Assembly (NCBI GenBank): GCA_964467255.1
Contig: CAYXPR010000005.1
Coordinates: 62,001-126,000 of the forward strand
Source of the DNA: CAYXPR01 sp964467255
GTDB taxonomy: Bacteria; Pseudomonadota; Alphaproteobacteria; Rickettsiales; RGZB01
Length of the DNA: 64,000 bases
Direction: 5' to 3'
Shown here: positions 33,148 to 42,305 of the stretch, one piece after another
Layout of the letters: each line of letters begins with the position of its first letter
Position numbering within the stretch: the first letter of the stretch is position 1
Notes under the pieces: generated by a model
What the model was told of the DNA's origin: nothing
Database searches by the model: none
The model's input: only the letters and a program-made list of their open reading frames with translations
Translations under genes and position numbers: made by a program

Positions 33148-33746
33148 TCCACCCACCCCACGAACTGGTGGTCGTTAGAATAATAATACCGCGTACCGTC
33201 CGTCAGCGGTATCGGTACGCGCTTAGCACCCTTCCTCAGCACAAACGGGGTGCTATAATCCGAACCGCCGATACCCAAAAGCCCACGGTAATAGCGCCCG
33301 CCATATTCGAATTCATATCCATCAGGCGAAATTTTATAGCTGCTGACTTTGGTGTTTTGCAGTTCTGGGATTTCAAGCACCTGCCATTGGCCGGTGGGCG
33401 CTTCGCCTTCGGCACGCTGAATGCGTGGCAGTTCAATTTCACGCACGTTCTTCTGCTTGGTTTCATAACGGTAAAGGCGCGGACGGCGATAGTTCGTTAC
33501 CAGATTGCCGTTGATATCCTTCGCCACATTTTCCATGGCCTCTATCTGCGCGCGACCTTCTCTTACGGTGAAGCGGTAATGATGTGTGTCCGGCCCTTGG
33601 TCATACAGCACAATCAGCGCATCATGCTTGGGCTCTTCCACAAACATGTTGGACACAAACTGCCCCGCGAGCAGCAATATCACTAAAATAAGGGGCAAGC
33701 CGATACCGGCAATAATAAATAAATTCCGCTGCGGTGCTTCTGACAT
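33144..33746 (-). CDS. Single-pass membrane protein of unknown function
   Basis: A 200-residue protein with one N-terminal membrane helix (residues ~10-30), so most of it is probably periplasmic. The exported part is beta-rich (ALIVLYDQGPDTHHYRFTVREG, RLYRYETKQKNVREIELPRI, SYKISPDGYEFEYGGRYY). No family recognised. First gene of the three-gene run ending in cytochrome b561; the next gene overlaps by 4 bp, so the two are probably made together and may form a complex. Confidence 0.65.
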   Translation of the reverse strand: MSEAPQRNLFIIAGIGLPLILVILLLAGQFVSNMFVEEPKHDALIVLYDQGPDTHHYRFTVREGRAQIEAMENVAKDINGNLVTNYRRPRLYRYETKQKNVREIELPRIQRAEGEAPTGQWQVLEIPELQNTKVSSYKISPDGYEFEYGGRYYRGLLGIGGSDYSTPFVLRKGAKRVPIPLTDGTRYYYSNDHQFVGWVE

Positions 33747-33800
33747 ATCGCGTCTCCCTTGCGCTTATTGTGTGCGTTTTAACGCAAATGGCAAGCGCGT

Positions 33801-34640
33801 TTATTCTTTCATCAGCCACGACACGCTGCTGCTTCCCTTTTTCGGGGCCAGCATTTTTTGCAGCGAGGGTAATAGCGCTTGCAGCTGTTCTTCTATTTTC
33901 CATGGCGGGTTGATAATCACAAAGCCGCAGCCATTCAAAGTTTCAGGGTACGCCGCTGGGCGCAGCAATAATTCCGCCGCCAGAATTTTTTTAATGCCGG
34001 AAATTTTAAACTGGTAATGAAACGCCTTCACCGGCGCACGGTGCTTAATGGGATACCATAGCGCAAACACGCCACCGCTGAAGCGATGATGTGCCTCCTT
34101 TACGGCTTCCAGCATCGTGTCGAATTCTTCGTCTTTTTCAAATGGCGGGTCAATCAGCACCAGCCCGCGTTTTTCTTTCGGCGGCAGAAAGGCTTTCAGC
34201 GCCTGATAGGCATCCTTATGATGCACTGCCACTTGTTTGTCGTGCACAAAATTCTGCTTCAGCACCGCCACGTCTTCCGGATGCAGCTCGGTCAGCACCA
34301 ATCTATCTTGCGGCCTTAGCAACGCACGCGCCACCCAGGGCGAACCGGGGTATGATGTGAGCGCTGCGCCGCCGTGATTCAGCTTGCGCACAATATCAAG
34401 ATACGGCGTGAGCAGCGGCGTTACGGTTTTCGTGGCCAGCACCTTGCCAATGCCATCGGTGTATTCCATGGTTTTTTGCGGCTCCACGGCCTGTAAGTCA
34501 TATACGCCTAAGCCCGCATGCGTATCGACCACGCAAAACGCTTTGTCTTTTTCTTTCAGCCGCTCAATCAGCAGCGCCAGAATGCTGTGCTTGAAGACGT
34601 CTGCAAAATTACCGGCATGATACGCGTGGCGATAGTTCAT
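33801..34640 (-). CDS. rlmJ: 23S rRNA (adenine(2030)-N6)-methyltransferase
   Basis: A 279-residue RlmJ enzyme that methylates A2030 of 23S rRNA using SAM. The N terminus MNYRHAYHAGNFADVFKHSIL is diagnostic. Motif I is around VVDTHAGLGVYDL and the catalytic motif IV is IDPPFE (D/N-PPF/Y). Length is standard. Start ATG 34640 overlaps the 3' end of the dCTPase-like gene by 4 bp, implying coupled translation. Confidence 0.95.
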   Translation of the reverse strand: MNYRHAYHAGNFADVFKHSILALLIERLKEKDKAFCVVDTHAGLGVYDLQAVEPQKTMEYTDGIGKVLATKTVTPLLTPYLDIVRKLNHGGAALTSYPGSPWVARALLRPQDRLVLTELHPEDVAVLKQNFVHDKQVAVHHKDAYQALKAFLPPKEKRGLVLIDPPFEKDEEFDTMLEAVKEAHHRFSGGVFALWYPIKHRAPVKAFHYQFKISGIKKILAAELLLRPAAYPETLNGCGFVIINPPWKIEEQLQALLPSLQKMLAPKKGSSSVSWLMKE

Positions 34641-34993
34641 TGGCGGCGCTTGGTATATTTTACGGCATTGCCTTTGGCCGCCGTTACGGGGTATTTCTGC
34701 GCGTTCTTTTTCATTTTTTCCTGCGCGGCTTTTTCCAAATCCACCCCCAGCACATCGGCAAGGCGCAACAGATACAGCAGCACGTCCGCCATCTCTTCTT
34801 TCACATGCGCCATCTCTTTTTTATCGGCCGTAATGCGGTGGGACTGCTCCTCCGTGAGCCACTGGAAAATCTCAAGCAACTCCGATGCTTCCACGCTCAA
34901 CGCTGCGGCAAGATTTTTCGGGCTGTGGAATGGCTCCCACTTCCTTGCTTTAGCAAAGGCACGTAATTTTTTCTGGATGTCAGCATTATTCAT
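34637..34993 (-). CDS. dCTP pyrophosphatase-like MazG-family protein
   Basis: A 118-residue all-alpha NTP pyrophosphohydrolase of the RS21-C6/DCTPP1 type, which hydrolyses modified or excess dCTP. The SPKNLAAALSVEASELLEIFQWLTEE stretch with its ExxE, and EEMADVLLYLLRLADVLGVD with ExxD, supply the Mg-binding acids. ATG 34993 gives the family's usual N terminus; the longer frame to 35080 adds an atypical leader. It is the third house-cleaning pyrophosphatase in the window, after the MazG-like gene at 267 and maf. Confidence 0.88.
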   Translation of the reverse strand: MNNADIQKKLRAFAKARKWEPFHSPKNLAAALSVEASELLEIFQWLTEEQSHRITADKKEMAHVKEEMADVLLYLLRLADVLGVDLEKAAQEKMKKNAQKYPVTAAKGNAVKYTKRRQ

Positions 34994-35034
34994 GGGCGCC
35001 ACTATAGCGGATGTGGCGGATTTTTCACCAGCAA

Positions 35035-35409
35035 TCATTTTGCCGGTTTTTTCGCGCAGCGTTTCTGGCATAGTTTCCACGCCACCACATACACAAACGC
35101 CATATTCACCGTGGCGGTACCCACGTTGAACTGGCCGGGCAGTGCCGTACTAAGGCTAAAGCCCAAGCACACGGCACCATATAAAAATAAAAAGCGATAG
35201 CTTTCCGGGTGAATGCAGCCGCGTTCCATATGCGTGATTAAAAATAACACGGCGAGTGAGGCAATTGTTGCCACTGCTGTAGGCAGCCATGTTGGCATAC
35301 CCTGCACGAAAGGAAACGCGCTGATGAACGGCCAAATCGCCTGCACCGTAAGCCATGCCAGCCCATAGCACAGCGCGCAAACCCCCAATGTTTTTACTAT
35401 CTCTTTCAT
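35035..35409 (-). CDS. Small four-helix membrane protein
   Basis: A 124-residue protein with about four hydrophobic helices: one at the N terminus (LGVCALCYGLAWLTVQAIW), then ~40-60, ~72-90 and ~98-113. The C terminus is basic (CQKRCAKKPAK), placing it inside. Seven-plus cysteines are spread along it. No family recognised. First gene of a minus-strand set, preceded by a 208-bp AT-rich gap that holds an inverted repeat at 35464-35480 (AAAAACAC-C-GTGTTTTT). Confidence 0.6.
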   Translation of the reverse strand: MKEIVKTLGVCALCYGLAWLTVQAIWPFISAFPFVQGMPTWLPTAVATIASLAVLFLITHMERGCIHPESYRFLFLYGAVCLGFSLSTALPGQFNVGTATVNMAFVYVVAWKLCQKRCAKKPAK

Positions 35410-35617
35410 GGCACCCCTCTTTTCTTATCCGTCAACTCCCGCACAATATAGAATAAATCACTAAAAAACACCGTGTTTTTATTACGCTAAAAGCATGGAT
35501 TTATCCTTACGTATCATGTAAGAAAACACAAACTCTGTGTTGCGTTTGAGACGGTTTTCTACTACCAACGAGATGTGGGTGCATATGCACTGGCATCACG
35601 GGGGTTGCAGCAGGCCA

Positions 35618-37630
35618 ATGAAGAGAATCGTACCGCTATATTTTTGGGCATTCCTCGTTCTTGTCACGGCGCCGGCATACTTTGCCTACAACTGGGCGTA
35701 TAGCGATTCGCTCTTTTTAGAATCCTTCTTTATCGATTTGTTTAAAGAAGGTGGCAAATGGTCGAGCTGGAGCCTCGCCACCTCTGCTGCCTATGTACCC
35801 GACATGCTTCTCTACCCCTTGGCATATTATCTGCTCCCCAATGTCATGGATCGGCTGTTTTTCATCACCTTATGCCAAGTGCTGCTCATTTGTGCTGGCA
35901 TGCTGTGGGTCGTCAAAGCGGCAACTGGAAAGCCTTCCATCCTTTCGCAATGGGTCGTGTTCAGCATCTGCGCTTTGTTCGTCTATCTTTCCTATCGCGA
36001 CGTCATGATTCTATTGGCCTACAGCGCTAATTTTTTGATGGCTGCGCACATTTTTGCACTGTTTGCAATCGCACTGCTAGTGTCGCTTGTTCAGCAAACT
36101 ACGCCGCTCAAATGGCCTTCGTTGCTGCTGCTCGCCGCGTTTACCCTTGTCGGCTACCTAAATGGAAAAATGTTCATCGTTTGGTTTATTGCACCGGCAC
36201 TTGTAACGCTTTCCCTGTGCTTCGCCGTTGCTTTTGCCTATAAGCAGCCGCACATACGTAGCTTGCTCCTGCTTATCGCAACCATTCTTGTTTCGGCCCT
36301 GTTTGCCAGATTTCTGGACTCGATTATCACGGTCTGGGATTCGCTTGAGTTAGTAAACCGCACCCGCTTTAACCTCGACATGGCCTTTGACTCCGTACCT
36401 AAATTGTTCCGCACCATTCACACTCTTTTCACGCGCTATGATACCCTTTATCAAGCCATTATTCTTGTGTGGTTCATTGGACTGGGCATCGCCTTTTACC
36501 AACCTGTGCGATGGGCGCTGCAATCTTATGCCCTGAAGCGTTACGGCTCTTTCCTACCAAAGGCCCGAGCGCTAAAAACCAAGGCGGCGCTCACTCGCCA
36601 ATACGGACTCTACTTTCTGTGCCTCTTTACCATTATTCTGCTGCCTGTCAGCTTGGTGTCCATCACCGCATCCGGTGAATTCAGGGATCTTTCCAGCCTC
36701 AGGTTCTATCAAATTTTTATTACACTTCCCTTCCTGATTCTTGCCGGCGCATTGAATCTGTATGCCCCTACTTTTTCAGAATCCCGATTGGCTTACGGGT
36801 TTAGCGTGGGCACCGTTTCATGCCTTGTGCTTATATTTTTGTTTAATTTTGAATCCATCAAGCCGCGACCTTTCACAGTGGCAGATGTCCGCAATCATAA
36901 GGGTACATGGGAAATGGAACTCACCCAATGCCTTGATGCCAATAAAGAGCGCTATAACCTTCGTTATGGCATTGGCACTTTCTGGGTGGCGCGAGCTGTG
37001 ACGCTTCTCTCCAGCAAGGGTGTTCGCATATACAACGCACATACTTACCCAGCCGAAATGATTCACTACATGAGTAATATCGATTGGTACACCGGCGAAG
37101 GGCACGGTGCACACCCCCATCCGTTTTATAACTTCATCGTAGTGACGGGAGATTTGAACAAAAATGAAATTATCGCACGAAATGGAATGCCGCGCGATAC
37201 ATTGAAATGCTCCAATACTGAGATTCTCATTTATGATGGAAATTTCCATCACCGCTTTATGGAATCTTCAAGACTGGTCACCAATAGACTTAAGTTTGAA
37301 TATGGCCTACATGATGCATTTTCTACCTCGAGCCCTCAACAGAACACGTGGTTGAAGTTAGCGCCCGGGCGCTATCAGGCCACGTTTATGTATGCCTCAC
37401 CTAATGCCGCCGCCAACGCCACTGTTGGTGAATTGCGCCTGCATACTGAGAGCGGCCCGCTAACCACACTCTCCCCGCTTAAGGCCCATGCCAGCGGCCT
37501 TAGTAGCACTACCGTTTCTTTTGAGGTGCCCGCTTCGTTTGTGAATAAACGCATCAGTGTGAACCTTCATTTTGTGCGCATCAATAACGCGGCAATATTG
37601 CCGCGTTATCTAATTATCAAACGGTTATAG
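35618..37630 (+). CDS. Polytopic membrane protein, GT-C-like, first gene of surface-glycan operon
   Basis: A 670-residue inner-membrane protein from ATG 35618 (a GTG frame to 35537 also exists, with no better ribosome binding site). Around eleven hydrophobic helices span residues ~10-420, with charged extracytoplasmic loops early on (YSDSLFLESFFIDLFKEGGKW). A ~230-residue soluble C-terminal part is rich in beta strands (RYQATFMYASPNAAANATVGELRLH). The architecture matches GT-C glycosyltransferases or polysaccharide polymerases, though no DxD-like motif is certain. It is two bases ahead of the aldolase start and heads the operon. Confidence 0.65.
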   Translation: MKRIVPLYFWAFLVLVTAPAYFAYNWAYSDSLFLESFFIDLFKEGGKWSSWSLATSAAYVPDMLLYPLAYYLLPNVMDRLFFITLCQVLLICAGMLWVVKAATGKPSILSQWVVFSICALFVYLSYRDVMILLAYSANFLMAAHIFALFAIALLVSLVQQTTPLKWPSLLLLAAFTLVGYLNGKMFIVWFIAPALVTLSLCFAVAFAYKQPHIRSLLLLIATILVSALFARFLDSIITVWDSLELVNRTRFNLDMAFDSVPKLFRTIHTLFTRYDTLYQAIILVWFIGLGIAFYQPVRWALQSYALKRYGSFLPKARALKTKAALTRQYGLYFLCLFTIILLPVSLVSITASGEFRDLSSLRFYQIFITLPFLILAGALNLYAPTFSESRLAYGFSVGTVSCLVLIFLFNFESIKPRPFTVADVRNHKGTWEMELTQCLDANKERYNLRYGIGTFWVARAVTLLSSKGVRIYNAHTYPAEMIHYMSNIDWYTGEGHGAHPHPFYNFIVVTGDLNKNEIIARNGMPRDTLKCSNTEILIYDGNFHHRFMESSRLVTNRLKFEYGLHDAFSTSSPQQNTWLKLAPGRYQATFMYASPNAAANATVGELRLHTESGPLTTLSPLKAHASGLSSTTVSFEVPASFVNKRISVNLHFVRINNAAILPRYLIIKRL

Positions 37631-37632
37631 GC

Positions 37633-38613
37633 GTGAAACCATCCCCCAGTATTTCTTGGCAGGACTTTAATTTTATTGCCGCACGCATTGGCAACAATGC
37701 ACTGCTGGTACAGGGGCCGGGAGGCAATATTTCGATTAAAGATGGTGCCACCATGTGGGTGAAATCCTCTGGCACATGGTTAGCGGAAGCGCAAAAGAAA
37801 ATGGTTTTTGTGCCCACTAATCTGCCGCGCCTAAAAGCTGACTTAAAGGCCGGTGTAGAAAAAAATCCCAAAGAATATGCGCTGGATGCAGCTGCTGCTG
37901 CACCATCCATGGAAACATATTTTCATGCGGCGCTTCCGCATACCTGCGTAGTACATTGCCACGCGATTGCAGTCTTGCGCTATGCCGTACAAAAAAAGGG
38001 CAAAACCTTATTGACCGAATTATTGCAGGGCGAGAACTGGGCGTGGGTTGAATATGAAACGCCGGGGTTCACGCTAGCGCAGGCGGTGCGTGCCCATTCC
38101 GGAGCAGATATTTATATTTTGGCAAATCATGGCATCATCGTCGGCGGCGACACGATTGCCGATGCAGAAAAAACCTTGCAGCGTTTGTGCCAAAAACTAG
38201 GGGTTGTAGAACGCATAGCGCTAGCAAATATACCGAAAGCCCATCCGGCACCTGCGGGTTACATTACCCCCACCCATCCGGAAATTCAGTTATTGGCACA
38301 TGACCGCATCGGCCAAGCCGTGATCCAAAGCGGTATTATTTTCCCAGACCAGGCTGTCTTCTTGCACCAGCACATTGCTTTTGTATCCACACCAATTGAG
38401 GCAGAACAGTCCCAGAAACCTTGCGTTGTTATTGCCAATAGTGGTGTATTTATAAAATCGTCTTTTTCGGCCACCGCGCAAGAACTGCTGTTGGCCGTTG
38501 CTCTTGTGAGCAATCGCTTAGAAAGCGCCGAGGGCGTCGCTTACCTCTCACCCGCTCATGTCAAGGCACTGCTAGATTCTGAACTCGAGAAGCAGCGCAA
38601 AAAGGTGAATTAA
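37633..38613 (+). CDS. Class II aldolase/adducin family protein
   Basis: A 326-residue protein starting at GTG 37633. The class II aldolase core is visible: GPGGNISIKDG and VKSSGTWL near the N terminus, PSMETYFHAALP (catalytic Glu position), VVHCHAIAVLRY (zinc histidines HxH) and ILANHGIIVGG (third zinc histidine). A ~100-residue C-terminal extension (SGIIFPDQAVFLHQH) departs from small fuculose/rhamnulose aldolases. It could form or cleave a phosphorylated short-chain sugar that feeds the nucleotidyltransferase next door. Stop TAA shares a base with the next ATG. Confidence 0.85.
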   Translation: MKPSPSISWQDFNFIAARIGNNALLVQGPGGNISIKDGATMWVKSSGTWLAEAQKKMVFVPTNLPRLKADLKAGVEKNPKEYALDAAAAAPSMETYFHAALPHTCVVHCHAIAVLRYAVQKKGKTLLTELLQGENWAWVEYETPGFTLAQAVRAHSGADIYILANHGIIVGGDTIADAEKTLQRLCQKLGVVERIALANIPKAHPAPAGYITPTHPEIQLLAHDRIGQAVIQSGIIFPDQAVFLHQHIAFVSTPIEAEQSQKPCVVIANSGVFIKSSFSATAQELLLAVALVSNRLESAEGVAYLSPAHVKALLDSELEKQRKKVN

Positions 38614-40178
38614 TGCAAGTCATCATTCCCATGTCTGGCTTCGGTGAACGCTTTAAAAAAGCGGGATACACCATACCAAAATTTCTTATCGAGCTTGAAG
38701 GCAAACCCATCATCGCGCATGTGATTGACCTCTTCCCCGGCGAAACGGATTTCACCTTCATCTGCAACGAACTGCACATGAAAGAATTTCCGGTAGAGGC
38801 AACGCTAAAACGCTATTGCCCGACGGCAAAAATACACGTAATCCCACCGCACAAAAAAGGGCCTGTGCACACCGTGCTTTCGATTCGTGAGCAGATTGAT
38901 GTTCGCAAGCCTACCATCGTAAATTACTGCGACTTCACCTGTTACTGGGATTACCCGCGCTTCATGCAGTGGGCACAAACCCAAAAACTGGATGGCGCAC
39001 TACCCGCGTATCGTGGCTTTCACCCCCATTCGCTTGCCGGAAATTATTACGCCTACATTAAAGAAGAAAATTTACGCGTGCAGGATATTCAGGAAAAGAA
39101 GCCCTTCACCACCACACCGATGCAAGAGTTCGCCTCCACGGGCACTTATTATTTCAAGTCTGGCGCCACTATGTTGGAATGTTTTGATGCTGTCGTCGCA
39201 CAAAACCTGACCATCAATAACGAATACTATATCAGCATGGCCTACAAACCTTTGCTGGAATCCGGTGCGCAGGTGGGCGTGTATGAAGTCGAGCACTTTA
39301 TGCAATGGGGCACGCCCGAAGATGTGCAGGAATATCAATACTGGTCGGATATTTTTACAAAAATAGCCCACCGCAAACCCTACACCCATCCCTTGCCGGG
39401 CACCGTGATGATTCCAATGGCAGGCTTGGGGGAGCGCTTCTCAAAAGCCGGTTATGCCCTGCCAAAACCCCTGATTCCTGTAGATAATCTTCCTATGGTG
39501 ATTCGTGCCACGGAAGACCTGCCACCTGCTGCTAACTATGTTTTTGCCATACGCACAACAATGGCGGGGCACGAAAAAATTGCCGCAGAACTGACGCGGC
39601 ATTTTGCCCATAGTCGCTGCGTGATGCTTGAAAAAGCAACAGAAGGACAGGCGCATACCTGCCTACTGGCCTGCACAGATATTGCGGACACGACACCCCT
39701 CACCATCAGCGCCTGCGATAATGGCGTGATTGTGAATGATAAAGCACTCGCAGACTTACTGCGCAAACCTGATGTAGACGTGGTGGTGTGGGTCGCGCGC
39801 GGCCTACCGGGTGCAGCTCGTAATCCCAAAATGTATTCCTGGGTAGAGGCAGAGGGCGGCCGCGTGAAGCATGTTTCAGTGAAAAAACCTCTGCAAAATC
39901 CCGCCTGTGACCCGATTGTTATCGGCACATTTACATTCAAATCGAGTGGCGATTTCAAACACGCCGCCCAGCAGATGATGCACGAAAATACACGGGTAAA
40001 TGGTGAGTTTTACGTTGATACCTGTATCAACGATGCGGTAAAGGCGGGCTTACGCTGCCATGTTTTTGAAGTCGATGCCTTTTTATGCTGGGGCACGCCC
40101 GATGAATTAAAAACATTCGAATATTGGCAATCCTGCTTCAAAAAATGGCCTGCACATGGTTATACTGCAGAGATGTAA
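38613..40178 (+). CDS. Tandem double sugar-nucleotidyltransferase
   Basis: A 521-residue protein made of two related domains, each resembling an NDP-sugar pyrophosphorylase catalytic domain. Domain 1 (~1-255) opens with IIPMSGFGERFKKAGYTIPKFLIEL and domain 2 (~268-515) with MIPMAGLGERFSKAGYALPKPLIPV, both showing the GxGxR...K signature for nucleotide and sugar phosphate. Each contains the CD pair (NYCDF in domain 1, SACDN in domain 2) and ends with WGTPE/WGTPD. The two halves are only moderately alike, so they may activate different sugars or one may be regulatory. Such fusions are rare. Start overlaps the aldolase stop by one base. Confidence 0.85.
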   Translation: MQVIIPMSGFGERFKKAGYTIPKFLIELEGKPIIAHVIDLFPGETDFTFICNELHMKEFPVEATLKRYCPTAKIHVIPPHKKGPVHTVLSIREQIDVRKPTIVNYCDFTCYWDYPRFMQWAQTQKLDGALPAYRGFHPHSLAGNYYAYIKEENLRVQDIQEKKPFTTTPMQEFASTGTYYFKSGATMLECFDAVVAQNLTINNEYYISMAYKPLLESGAQVGVYEVEHFMQWGTPEDVQEYQYWSDIFTKIAHRKPYTHPLPGTVMIPMAGLGERFSKAGYALPKPLIPVDNLPMVIRATEDLPPAANYVFAIRTTMAGHEKIAAELTRHFAHSRCVMLEKATEGQAHTCLLACTDIADTTPLTISACDNGVIVNDKALADLLRKPDVDVVVWVARGLPGAARNPKMYSWVEAEGGRVKHVSVKKPLQNPACDPIVIGTFTFKSSGDFKHAAQQMMHENTRVNGEFYVDTCINDAVKAGLRCHVFEVDAFLCWGTPDELKTFEYWQSCFKKWPAHGYTAEM

Positions 40179-40197
40179 TGCAGAAAGGTTATAAAAA

Positions 40198-41007
40198 ATG
40201 AAAAAACCTTTTTTTCTCGGTGGCAGCTTCTTTCCACCGCACAATGCCAATAAAATGTCGCATGAGGGCAATGTTGAAAATGCCCGCAACATTTACTTCA
40301 GCCAAAAGCCGCCCAACCTACATTTTTTGCTCCGGCAGCGCTATGAGTGGATGAATCCGTTCCTTGAAGGAAAGAAATCGGTGTTTGAATTGGGCTGTGG
40401 TGCAGGCTTCTCAAAAGCCTTTATTACCCATCCGAATTTTGTGCTGACGGACGTGCGTAATGATGCGTGGGTTGAAAAAAATGTGGATGCACTAAACATG
40501 CCATTTGCCGATGGCTCTGTCGGTGCGCTTGTTGCCAGCCACATGATTCACCACGTTGCCACGCCACACCTTTTCTTTACCGAAGCAATAAGGGTATTGG
40601 AACCGGGCGGTCTTCTGGTGATTCATGAAATCAACACCTCACTACTGATGCGGCTCGTTTTGCGCCTGATGCGCCACGAAGGGTATAGTTATGATGTGGA
40701 TGTGTTTTCACCAGATACAGTTGCAAACCGTCCTGAAGACCCGTGGTCTGCCAACTGCGCTATTCCACAGATGTTGTTTAATAGCCCTACACAGTTCGAG
40801 CGGCATTTCCCCGCACTTAAAATCATTCACAACGAATTGTGCGAGTGTTACATTTTCCTGCTTTCAGGCGGCGTTATCGCCAAAACTAAAACCGTTTCAC
40901 TGCCGCACCCCCTGTTGCAGCTTATTCATAAGCTGGACCAACTGCTGATAAAACTGATGCCGAGTATTTTTGCACTGGGGCGGCAAGTCGTGATTCAGAA
41001 GTTATGA
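40198..41007 (+). CDS. SAM-dependent methyltransferase (class I)
   Basis: A 269-residue methyltransferase. Motif I VFELGCGAGFS is followed by the SAM-ribose acidic residue in VLTDVRND, LNMPFADGSVGALVASHMIHH (motif IV region) and RVLEPGGLLVIHEI (motif V/VI). The first 30 residues contain HNANKMSHEGNVENARNIYF, and the C-terminal ~70 residues are helical with a possible membrane-associating hydrophobic segment. In this operon it probably methylates a sugar or lipid-linked sugar. The last four bases overlap the next gene (ATGA). Confidence 0.85.
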   Translation: MKKPFFLGGSFFPPHNANKMSHEGNVENARNIYFSQKPPNLHFLLRQRYEWMNPFLEGKKSVFELGCGAGFSKAFITHPNFVLTDVRNDAWVEKNVDALNMPFADGSVGALVASHMIHHVATPHLFFTEAIRVLEPGGLLVIHEINTSLLMRLVLRLMRHEGYSYDVDVFSPDTVANRPEDPWSANCAIPQMLFNSPTQFERHFPALKIIHNELCECYIFLLSGGVIAKTKTVSLPHPLLQLIHKLDQLLIKLMPSIFALGRQVVIQKL

Positions 41008-41708
41008 CACTATCGCTCATCATACCCTGTTACAATGAAAGCAAAAATTTGCCGTTGCTGGTAGCGCGCTGCGAAACGCTCCTTCTGCGACCCGACACTG
41101 AGGTCATTTTGGTCAATAATGGCTCTACCGACGATAGCGCCGCTGTGCTGGGCGGTTTACAAAAAAATCACCCCGCCCTTAAAATTGTAACCGTGGATGT
41201 GAATCAGGGCTATGGCTTTGGCATTTTAAGCGGCCTTCGTGCCGCCAGCGGTGATGTTTTAGCCTGGACGCACGCCGACATGCAGACCGATCCGGTGGAT
41301 GCATTGACTGGATTTGATTTTTTTGTACACCATGCCGCACCGGAAAGACTTTTCGTCAAGGGTCGCCGCTACGGCAGGCCACTGGCGGATGTGTGCTTTA
41401 CCATTGGTATGGCTGTGTTCGAGGTGTTGTTTTTGCGGGCACGTCTGTGGGACATTAATGCCCAGCCCACCATGTTCCATCGCACGTTTTTTGCAACATG
41501 GAAAAATCCACCCCATGATTTTTCACTCGATTTATTTGCCTATTACCTTGCCCGCAAGCACCGCCTCCGTGTGCAACGATTCCCTGTGCGGTTCGGTGAG
41601 CGAGCGCATGGCACATCGCACTGGAACGTAAACTGGAAAGCAAAAATTAAATTTATTAGGCGCACGCTGCAGTATAGTTTTACATTACGCAAACATCTGG
41701 CAGAATAA
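41004..41708 (+). CDS. Family 2 glycosyltransferase
   Basis: A 234-residue GT-A enzyme. The N terminus LSLIIPCYNESKNLPLLVARCE, the LVNNGSTDDSAAVL loop and an AWTHADMQTDP (DxD-like) metal/UDP-binding site are characteristic of dolichyl-phosphate mannosyltransferase-like GT2 enzymes. There is no C-terminal membrane pair, so it would act at the inner face of the membrane. Start ATG 41004 overlaps the methyltransferase stop. A candidate for attaching a sugar to a lipid carrier before the GT-C-like protein transfers it. Confidence 0.85.
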   Translation: MTLSLIIPCYNESKNLPLLVARCETLLLRPDTEVILVNNGSTDDSAAVLGGLQKNHPALKIVTVDVNQGYGFGILSGLRAASGDVLAWTHADMQTDPVDALTGFDFFVHHAAPERLFVKGRRYGRPLADVCFTIGMAVFEVLFLRARLWDINAQPTMFHRTFFATWKNPPHDFSLDLFAYYLARKHRLRVQRFPVRFGERAHGTSHWNVNWKAKIKFIRRTLQYSFTLRKHLAE

Positions 41709-41711
41709 GCC

Positions 41712-42305
41712 ATGCACATTATTGCACATCGCAAAAATACCATTGCTGAATTGCAGGCCACGCCGCCACAGTATGGCGTTGAGATTGACCTTAGAACCTA
41801 TGGTGGCCGCTTGATTTTGCAGCACGACCCGTTTACCGATGCCGTGCCCTTTGAAGAATGGCTACAGTTTTTTAAACATGGCCCGCTGGTGCTGAACGTA
41901 AAAGAAGATGGGCTGGAAAGCACAATTCTTGCCCTACTCAAAGCTCGCAATATCACCAATTTTTTCTTTTTAGACCAAGCCATGCCCACGCTGATAAAAA
42001 CGGCAAATGCTGGCGAAAAGCGTGTTGCCCTGCGGTTTTCGGAATATGAAGGACTCGATACCGTGTTAAAGCTTCAGGGAAAAGTGTCGTGGGTGTGGGT
42101 AGATTGCTTCACCGCCTGGCCGCTAGATGAAGCGTCTTATACAACGCTCAAAACCGCCGGCTTTAAACTGTGCCTTGTATCGCCTGAATTACAGGGCCGG
42201 CATGATACAAAAGAAATTACTACGATGAAGCGTTTTCTGAAGCAGCACAACATGATGATTGATGCCGTGTGCACTAAAAAACCTGACGCATGGCTGGCAT
42301 CATGA
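41712..42305 (+). CDS. GDPD-like TIM-barrel protein
   Basis: A 197-residue protein similar in outline to glycerophosphodiester phosphodiesterases. It opens MHIIAHRKNTIAELQ (catalytic HR), continues YGVEIDLRTYGGRLILQHDPF (the E and D metal ligands and the second catalytic His of the HD motif), then FFFLDQAMPTLI and WVWVDCF. It is shorter than UgpQ-type enzymes and lacks the helical insertion, so activity on glycerophosphodiesters is not certain. It could hydrolyse or form a phosphodiester-linked glycan unit. Its end overlaps the next start (ATGA), and the operon order places it between GT2 and the kinase fusion. Confidence 0.75.
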   Translation: MHIIAHRKNTIAELQATPPQYGVEIDLRTYGGRLILQHDPFTDAVPFEEWLQFFKHGPLVLNVKEDGLESTILALLKARNITNFFFLDQAMPTLIKTANAGEKRVALRFSEYEGLDTVLKLQGKVSWVWVDCFTAWPLDEASYTTLKTAGFKLCLVSPELQGRHDTKEITTMKRFLKQHNMMIDAVCTKKPDAWLAS

